Made by a program: the position numbers and the translations under genes
Notes under the pieces: generated by a model
The model's input: only the letters and a program-made list of their open reading frames with translations
Databases searched by the model: none
What the model was told of the DNA's origin: nothing
From: Candidatus Methanovirga basalitermitum
GTDB taxonomy: Archaea; Methanobacteriota; Methanobacteria; Methanobacteriales; Methanobacteriaceae
Assembly (NCBI GenBank): GCA_031284445.1
Contig: JAISZW010000170.1
Span: 1-10,991 of the forward strand
DNA length: 10,991 nt
Direction of reading: 5' to 3'
Shown here: piece by piece, positions 6,794 to 10,991 of the stretch
Numbering within the stretch: the stretch's first letter is position 1
Layout: each line of letters starts with the position of its first letter

Positions 6794-7615
6794 ATGAGTT
6801 ATAAGTCATTAGAAGATAAAATCGATCAAGGAACTATTTTTTTAAGATATAATGTAAAAATAGAAGGGGGTGCTAGTAAACCTGAAGATGATCCTGATGT
6901 TGCAGAAATTCTTCCGACTGATGAGCCTTTCAGACCAATCTCTTTGACCATACTTAATCAAGATAGGGATAAAGCAATAGATCTTGTTAAAAAATCATTA
7001 GATGATGGTGTTTCTCCAATTGATATAATTAACAATGGTTTAATGAAAGGTATGGATGCTGTAAGTCTTCTTTACACAAAAGGTATTTATTTCTTACCTG
7101 ATCTTATGTTGTCTGGTGATGCAATGATGGAAAGTGTGAAGGAATGTGAAGCAGTATTAGGACATAAAAGTGAAACAAAGGCGACTGTTGTCACTTTCGT
7201 AGCTGAAGGTGATCCTCATGATATTGGTAAGAATTTGATTTTAATGTTCTTGCGAGCTGGAGGATTTGAGGCTATAGATTTAGGAAGAGATGTCCCTGCA
7301 GATAGAGTTGTGGAAGCTGTTAAAGAACATAATCCTATCTTTTTGACTGGAACAGCACTCATGACAACAACCATGACTGCTTTCCCTAAAGTTGTAGAAG
7401 CACTTGAAAAAGCTGGATTAAATGTTCCAGTTGGTTGTGGTGGTGGAGCTGTAAGAAAAGATTATGTGGAATCTTTCCCTATGAGTTTCTATGGTGTTGA
7501 AGCATATCACTGTCCAAAATTGGCTGATGCTATATTAAAAGACAAAAAAGATTGGAAAGATATTCGCGAAGAGTATTCTGATATTGTTGGAGAATTTGTT
7601 CCTGAGTACTCTTAA
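6794..7615 (+). CDS. mtaC: Methanol-specific corrinoid protein MtaC
   Basis: A 273-residue corrinoid protein that accepts the methyl group from methanol via MtaB and offers it to MtaA. Residues 50-125 form the N-terminal helical cap of methyltransferase corrinoid proteins (DGVSPIDIINNGLMKGMDAV). Residues 128-250 are the Rossmann-like B12 domain with the signature Asp140-Pro-His142-Asp-Ile-Gly145; His142 is the predicted lower axial cobalt ligand. The later parts of the signature are TGTAL (187-189 region, Thr in place of the common Ser) and GCGGGAV (215-220). The first 45 residues form a polar extension also typical of MtaC. AGGAGGT lies 6 bases before the ATG. The gene lies 54 bp after mtaB in the same operon, and its final codons form one arm of a terminator hairpin. 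Assignment to methanol rather than methylamine corrinoid proteins rests on the mtaB neighbour and sequence character. Confidence 0.95.
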   Translation: MSYKSLEDKIDQGTIFLRYNVKIEGGASKPEDDPDVAEILPTDEPFRPISLTILNQDRDKAIDLVKKSLDDGVSPIDIINNGLMKGMDAVSLLYTKGIYFLPDLMLSGDAMMESVKECEAVLGHKSETKATVVTFVAEGDPHDIGKNLILMFLRAGGFEAIDLGRDVPADRVVEAVKEHNPIFLTGTALMTTTMTAFPKVVEALEKAGLNVPVGCGGGAVRKDYVESFPMSFYGVEAYHCPKLADAILKDKKDWKDIREEYSDIVGEFVPEYS

Positions 7616-7638
7616 TTAGAGTACTTATTTTTTTTTTT
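7605..7638 (+). terminator. Hairpin plus T-run terminator overlapping the mtaC stop
   Basis: AGTACTCT (7605-7612) pairs perfectly with AGAGTACT (7618-7625), with loop TAATT that includes the TAA stop codon (7613-7615). A TA follows, then eleven T residues (7628-7638). The form is that of an intrinsic terminator, and T-runs also stop archaeal polymerase. It separates mtaBC from the MIP gene, though read-through is possible. Confidence 0.75.
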
Positions 7639-7644
7639 AATAAA

Positions 7645-7652
7645 TTATATAT
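7645..7652 (+). promoter_or_regulatory. TATA box for the MIP channel gene
   Basis: TTATATAT lies just after the mtaC terminator. The usual spacing puts the transcript start near 7675, inside the palindrome at 7667-7680, with a leader of about 64 bases. This gives the channel gene a promoter of its own. Confidence 0.45.
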
Positions 7653-7666
7653 TTGTATTACTTATC

Positions 7667-7712
7667 ATTTTCATGAAAATTATTATTAAATTGTTAAAGA
7701 TTTCATGAAAAT
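7667..7712 (+). promoter_or_regulatory. Twin TTTCATGAAA palindromes, candidate operator of the MIP gene
   Basis: The first site is a perfect 14-base palindrome ATTTTCATGAAAAT (7667-7680). The second is ATTTCATGAAAAT (7700-7712), with a 10-base perfect core at 7701-7710. Their centres are 32 bases apart, about three helical turns, so two dimers could bind on the same face. The first covers the predicted transcript start, a position expected for repression. The same TTTCATGAA core is present in each tandem repeat before mtaB. Confidence 0.45.
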
Positions 7713-7738
7713 GAAAAATTTGATGGGAGGAGTTTTTT

Positions 7739-8494
7739 ATGAGTTGTGGAATTGGGAAAAAAATGCTATCTGAAATTTTGGCAGCATTTATAGTTGTATT
7801 TTTTGGTTTAGGGTCAGTTGTTGTAGCATTTTTGCCTAAAGGAGCTCCAACATTAACAGGGCTTAGTGACTGGTTGGCTGTTGGTTTTGTATTTGGTATT
7901 ATGGCTTTAGCAGTCATATATATGTTGGGTAAGGTTTCTGGTTGCCATTTAAGTCCAGGGGTTACTATTGGGCTATGGATAACCAAGCATATTTCTGGGA
8001 AAGATGCAATATTATATATTATAGCTCAATTAATAGGTTCAATTATTGCAACTTTATTGTTGTATATAGTTTTGCCAGATCCTACAGTTGCAGCAAATTT
8101 TGTTGCACCTAATCCTGGGATTGATTTATTACCAACTTTTGTTGCAGAAGTTGTAGGTGCTTTTGCACTTATGTCCATTATCATGGGTGTAGCTATTGAT
8201 TCAAAGGCAGAACCTGGTTTCGCAGGAATATCTGTTGGTTTAACTGTTACTGCTATTATTGTGTTCTTAGGTCCTGTTACAGGTGCAGGTATCACTCCAA
8301 TAAGATACTTTGGTCCTTATGTACTTGATTTAATAGTTAATGGTGGTAGTGGTTTATCATATTCAATTGGTATTCTTTTGCCTTTGTACTTTATTGCAAC
8401 TATTGTAGGTTCTATTATAGGCGCATTGTTGTATGCATACCTGGCTAAAGATACTGATGTTTGTGAGTTACCATCACCTTATCAAAATAAATAA
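7739..8494 (+). CDS. MIP-family channel (aquaglyceroporin-like) with altered NPA motifs
   Basis: A 251-residue membrane channel of the major intrinsic protein family, which lets water or small uncharged solutes cross the membrane. Six helices are visible near 9-31, 44-64, 89-111, 131-153, 161-179 and 210-235. The two half-helix loops are at 67-80 (SGCHLSPGVTIG) and 181-192 (TGAGITPIRYFG). Both normal Asn-Pro-Ala motifs are changed: Ser72-Pro73-Gly74 and Thr186-Pro187-Ile188. The Arg after the second motif (Arg189), part of the usual selectivity filter, is kept. Length is normal and the frame intact, so this is not decay. GGGAGGAG lies 6 bases before the ATG. The gene follows mtaBC on the same strand behind a terminator and has its own promoter. 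Because of this place, methanol is the substrate I would propose; water, glycerol or another small solute remain possible. Confidence 0.85.
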   Translation: MSCGIGKKMLSEILAAFIVVFFGLGSVVVAFLPKGAPTLTGLSDWLAVGFVFGIMALAVIYMLGKVSGCHLSPGVTIGLWITKHISGKDAILYIIAQLIGSIIATLLLYIVLPDPTVAANFVAPNPGIDLLPTFVAEVVGAFALMSIIMGVAIDSKAEPGFAGISVGLTVTAIIVFLGPVTGAGITPIRYFGPYVLDLIVNGGSGLSYSIGILLPLYFIATIVGSIIGALLYAYLAKDTDVCELPSPYQNK

Positions 8495-8535
8495 TTTGAT
8501 GTAAATGGTTTGATTAATAACATTTTTTATTCATT

Positions 8536-8553
8536 CTTTTTTTTTATTTTTTT
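8536..8553 (+). terminator. T-run terminator after the MIP gene
   Basis: Nine T residues (8537-8545), an A, and seven T residues (8547-8553) follow the MIP stop codon by about 40 bases. No strong stem precedes them, which is usual for archaeal oligo-T termination. They stand in the 70 bp spacer between two convergent genes and serve the plus strand only. Confidence 0.55.
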
Positions 8554-8564
8554 AATTATATCTT

Positions 8565-9752
8565 TTAATGAGTAATAATACTTATAATATCATTATTAGA
8601 AAGTTGATAATCGCTTCCAACACGAATATTACGTCTACTATCTATTCCATGAATGAATTTATCTCCAATGTCTGTATGAATTGTATATGCTAAATCTTTT
8701 GGTGTTGAACCATTTTTAATAAGAACAGCATCTGGAAGAACATTACCTTTGTTGTCAGTAAGCTTATGCTGATTTTCAACAGGATATACAACAATTAAAC
8801 TTAATAACAGGAAAATAGCATTATTTAAAGCAGTTTGCACACCTGTCCCTCCATACTTTTCCAAAACATTGATTTTAATATACTCCAATGCTTTTTTTTG
8901 ATTATCACTTAGTTCATCCTCTTTCAAGATGTTGAAATCTCTATTTCCAGGTTTATAATCTATTAAACCATTTTCAGCAGCCCTTATAAGTGCTAATTCA
9001 GACTCTGCAGATGCAGGTATCACATCAGGATACTTTTCTCTAATTTTTTCAATATTTACTTGAGAAATTGGAAGATCTGCTTTATTTGCAACAATCAAGA
9101 TTGGTTTAGCTATTTTAAGAAGATTTCTAATTAATGTTTTTATATCTTCATCACTCCATTTACTATAAACAGAATCCAATGCTCTTTTTGCTTCAACAAC
9201 ATCTTCAACAGCTATTCCAGTTCCTGATAATTGTTCATGAATAACTTTAGATGCATCTAATTTTTCAGCTTCTATCTTTCTAATTAATCTTGCCCAATTC
9301 TTTTTTAATATTCCATAAATCCACATTACAAATTCTTCTTCAAGAAATTCAATATCTTCAAGAGGATCATGACTACCTGCTTCAACTGGTCTTCCTTCTT
9401 CATCAGTTGAACCAGATGCATCAATTATATGAATAAAAACTTTAGCTTGTCTAAGTTCATCTAAAAACTTATTTCCTAAACCTTTGCCTTCATGAGCCCC
9501 TGGAACAAGACCTGCAACATCAATTAGCTCTATAGGCATGAATCTAGTCCCATCAACACATTTTGAATTTCGAGGATTACAACCTATATTTAATTCTTCA
9601 CACGGACATTTACTTGTAACATAAGCAACTGCTTTATTAGCATCAATTGTTGTAAATGGATAATTAGCCATTTCAACCTTAGATGAAGTAGCAGAATTGA
9701 AAAAAGATGATTTTCCAACATTTGGCTTCCCTGTAACTGCAATTTGAATCAT
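8565..9752 (-). CDS. YchF/Obg-family GTP-binding protein with C-terminal TGS domain
   Basis: A 395-residue cytoplasmic GTPase of the OBG-HflX group, the archaeal YchF-like branch (MJ1332-type), thought to act on ribosomes or translation. Motifs in order: P-loop GKPNVGKSS (8-16), switch I with YPFTTIDAN (31-39), G3 with DVAGLVPGAHEGKGLGN (78-94), G4 NKAD (223-226) and G5 SAE (248-250). NKAD is the GTP-type form, unlike the altered motif of the ATP-preferring bacterial and eukaryotic YchF/Ola1. Four cysteines at 49, 51, 58 and 65 lie in the insert after switch I and could bind a metal. Residues 130-210 form the helical insert, and about 325-395 the TGS domain (YTIHTDIGDKFIHGID). AGTGGT precedes the ATG. 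The gene follows the FmdE-family gene by 22 bp, so both share a transcript. The exact cellular task is unknown. Confidence 0.93.
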   Translation of the reverse strand: MIQIAVTGKPNVGKSSFFNSATSSKVEMANYPFTTIDANKAVAYVTSKCPCEELNIGCNPRNSKCVDGTRFMPIELIDVAGLVPGAHEGKGLGNKFLDELRQAKVFIHIIDASGSTDEEGRPVEAGSHDPLEDIEFLEEEFVMWIYGILKKNWARLIRKIEAEKLDASKVIHEQLSGTGIAVEDVVEAKRALDSVYSKWSDEDIKTLIRNLLKIAKPILIVANKADLPISQVNIEKIREKYPDVIPASAESELALIRAAENGLIDYKPGNRDFNILKEDELSDNQKKALEYIKINVLEKYGGTGVQTALNNAIFLLLSLIVVYPVENQHKLTDNKGNVLPDAVLIKNGSTPKDLAYTIHTDIGDKFIHGIDSRRNIRVGSDYQLSNNDIISIITH

Positions 9753-9774
9753 AAAACCACTATTACAAGATGTA

Positions 9775-10338
9775 TCAATCTATGAATTCATAGTATGATT
9801 CCTCTGCACATGCCCTGCAAATCCCTATGCCATTTCTCACAAGGTACTTATCATCTTTTACAATCTCATTACAAACAGGACACACTATTTTACTGAAATC
9901 TTTACCTGGGAAATCAGATTTTTTTAGTCTTAGTTTTACTCTACGAAATGAGAAAAGTTTTTTATTTGGTGTGTTACTAAGACGCTCAACTAATTCTTCC
10001 TTTGTTTCGTTTTCATTTTGATTGCGAATATCATCATCAGTAACTCTAATTCCTTCACCAGTTGATATTTTATAGAAAGTAGCTGCAAATCTACCATAAT
10101 CCATTAATTTAAGAGTTCTTTTACCAACTGTGCATCCAGAGACGATTTGGACAGCATCAGCCATACATCTATCTACTTCAACAAAGACCAACAAATCCTT
10201 ATTTTTCTCATTAAGTTTCATTCCTAAATGTTCTAATGCATACATTGTCATTTTAGTGCCCATTACAATACCACCACATAAATGACCATGAAACTTTTCA
10301 ACCTTTGATAGTTGCCTTTGAAATTCATCATAATACAT
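9775..10338 (-). CDS. FmdE-family protein with C-terminal zinc finger
   Basis: A 187-residue protein (190 if GTG 10347 is used) of the family named after formylmethanofuran dehydrogenase subunit E. Numbered from GTG, the FmdE domain spans about 12-110 with the marked metal-site segment FHGHLCGGIVMG (19-30), the VEVDRCMADAVQ segment (57-67), and SGCTVGKRTLKLMDYGR (70-86). The tail holds a four-cysteine zinc finger, CPVC (156-159) and CRAC (177-180), of TraR/DksA-like form. I chose ATG 10338 because AAGTGATT lies at proper distance before it, whereas nothing suitable precedes the GTG. No other fmd or fwd genes are near, and FmdE is not part of the core enzyme in all methanogens, so a role in formylmethanofuran dehydrogenase is only a family name here. 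It leads an operon with the YchF-like GTPase gene. Confidence 0.9.
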   Translation of the reverse strand: MYYDEFQRQLSKVEKFHGHLCGGIVMGTKMTMYALEHLGMKLNEKNKDLLVFVEVDRCMADAVQIVSGCTVGKRTLKLMDYGRFAATFYKISTGEGIRVTDDDIRNQNENETKEELVERLSNTPNKKLFSFRRVKLRLKKSDFPGKDFSKIVCPVCNEIVKDDKYLVRNGIGICRACAEESYYEFID

Positions 10339-10382
10339 AATAATCACTTCATTAATTCATATTCTAATGTCATTTTAATATT

Positions 10383-10390
10383 TATTTATA
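10383..10390 (-). promoter_or_regulatory. TATA box for the FmdE-GTPase operon
   Basis: TATAAATA on the minus strand, 45-52 bases before the ATG at 10338. The transcript would begin near 10360, giving a leader of about 22 bases. The surrounding DNA is so AT-rich that other boxes are possible. Confidence 0.4.
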
Positions 10391-10566
10391 ATTAAATAAT
10401 TTGTGAGTTAATATCTATTTAATATAATTATTTTATATATTATTTATAATAAAATAAATATTTTTATAATAATTGAACAAAACTATCAACTTAAGGAATT
10501 TGGTTAATCATTGAACTTTTCATCTACTAACTTTATATCTTAATTTTATCTCAATCACTTCATTAT

Positions 10567-10582
10567 AAGTTCGTGAGAACTT
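10567..10582 (+). repeat. Perfect 6-bp hairpin with GTGA loop
   Basis: AAGTTC (10567-10572) and GAACTT (10577-10582) enclose GTGA, a GNRA-type tetraloop if read as RNA on the plus strand. No T-run follows. It may be chance, an operator, or part of a small structured RNA. Confidence 0.3.
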
Positions 10583-10730
10583 TCAGAATCAAAATATCAC
10601 CCATCTATGTATGATTAAATTCATTATTCTCATTTAACTTATCTTCGACCACCAAATATTTAAGTTCTTAAATAAAGAGTAGATTTAATTAACATTTTTC
10701 ATCCCATTAATTTTTAAGATAATTTAAAAA

Positions 10731-10991
10731 TTAAAAATTAGATTTATAAACTTTTTTAGTCTCTTCAACCATATTTTTAATGGAATGTTCTTTTGCAAAC
10801 TTCAAATTAGATTTTATATCACAATCAAACTTCCCATGAATTAAATCTTTAGATAATTTGTTAATGGATGAGATATGGGTTTTATTTTTAACATCTGATG
10901 GAATGTAGGCATCATCAAGAGTTACAACAGGTACCTCACATTTCATAGCCTCAACCATAGGAAAACCATAACCTTCATAGGCAGTTGGAAA
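10731..10991 (-). CDS. 3' end of a GT4-type glycosyltransferase gene (right-edge partial)
   Basis: The frame runs in from the right edge and ends at TAA 10731-10733, giving the last 86 residues. It opens FPTAYEGYGFPMVEAMKCEV, the classic E-x7-E donor-sugar segment of GT-B fold glycosyltransferases of family GT4 (Glu-Gly-Tyr-Gly-Phe-Pro-Met-Val-Glu). VPVVTLDD and the C-terminal helix (ending KKVYKSNF) follow in the expected order. The enzyme would move a sugar from a nucleotide-sugar donor to a cell-surface or secreted glycan at the cytoplasmic face; the acceptor cannot be told. An ATG within this frame at 10958 is internal, not the start. Its N-terminal acceptor domain lies outside the window. 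Confidence 0.88.
   Translation of the reverse strand, partial: FPTAYEGYGFPMVEAMKCEVPVVTLDDAYIPSDVKNKTHISSINKLSKDLIHGKFDCDIKSNLKFAKEHSIKNMVEETKKVYKSNF

Larger units (their letters stand above)
10339..10730. other. Gene-poor spacer between glycosyltransferase and FmdE genes
   Basis: A 392 bp AT-rich spacer between two minus-strand genes. I see the FmdE promoter at its left, T-rich DNA directly after the glycosyltransferase stop, and one perfect hairpin at 10567-10582. No reading frame of note, tRNA or clear C/D-box RNA was found. Confidence 0.6.

Noticed and set aside
7645..7986. Minus-strand open frame of 113 codons across the MIP promoter and 5' part of the gene
   Set aside because: It is antisense to the conserved MIP protein, and its product has low-complexity, non-family-like composition.
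8026..8295. Minus-strand open frame of 89 codons inside the MIP gene
   Set aside because: It mirrors the hydrophobic codons of the MIP helices and has no start signal.
9827..10021. Plus-strand open frame of 64 codons inside the FmdE-family gene
   Set aside because: It is antisense to the conserved zinc-finger region and rich in Ser, Phe and Leu, as expected for a shadow frame.
10567..10720. C/D-box guide RNA on the minus strand (GTGAT and CTGA-like pieces)
   Set aside because: The boxes do not match the C and D consensus at proper spacing, and no C'/D' pair is present.
10731..10958. Complete small gene beginning at ATG 10958
   Set aside because: The same frame stays open to the right edge and encodes the conserved E-x7-E segment across that ATG, so it is the end of a longer glycosyltransferase gene.

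Overview
This window comes from a very AT-rich methanogenic archaeon, most likely a gut-type member of the Methanobacteriales (Methanosphaera or Methanobrevibacter). The evidence is a methanol:corrinoid methyltransferase pair (mtaB, mtaC), an FmdE-family protein, an archaeal NKAD-type YchF-like GTPase, a class III (QxSxEYL) prepilin with its A24 peptidase, and archaeal TATA-type promoters with strong Shine-Dalgarno sites. The genus is an inference; no rRNA or other definitive marker is present.

Layout: (1) 2-118, the 3' end of an unidentified plus-strand gene. (2) 282-1889, minus strand: an A24 prepilin peptidase followed 33 bp downstream by a small class III pilin-like protein. (3) 2092-4184, minus strand: a DUF4491 membrane protein followed by a large, unrecognised, charged helical protein. 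(4) 4190-5353: about 1.16 kb without an intact gene, holding possible gene remnants, three tandem 47-48 bp repeats, two candidate mtaB promoters and a hairpin just before the mtaB ribosome binding site. (5) 5354-8494, plus strand: mtaB, mtaC, a terminator, then a MIP-family channel gene with its own promoter. (6) 8565-10338, minus strand: FmdE-family gene and YchF-like GTPase gene in one operon. (7) 10339-10730: a gene-poor spacer. (8) 10731-10991: the 3' end of a GT4-type glycosyltransferase gene on the minus strand.

The centre of interest is a methanol-utilisation island. MtaB demethylates methanol and passes the methyl group to the cobalt of MtaC. A separate MtaA (not in this window) would move it to coenzyme M. 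The adjacent MIP channel lacks both canonical NPA motifs (SPG and TPI instead) but keeps the following Arg, which makes it a candidate methanol-entry channel. A TTTCATGAA palindrome occurs once in each of the three repeats upstream of mtaB and twice upstream of the MIP gene, where one copy covers the predicted transcription start. This suggests a shared regulator, although the core 8-mer also occurs twice inside unrelated coding sequence.
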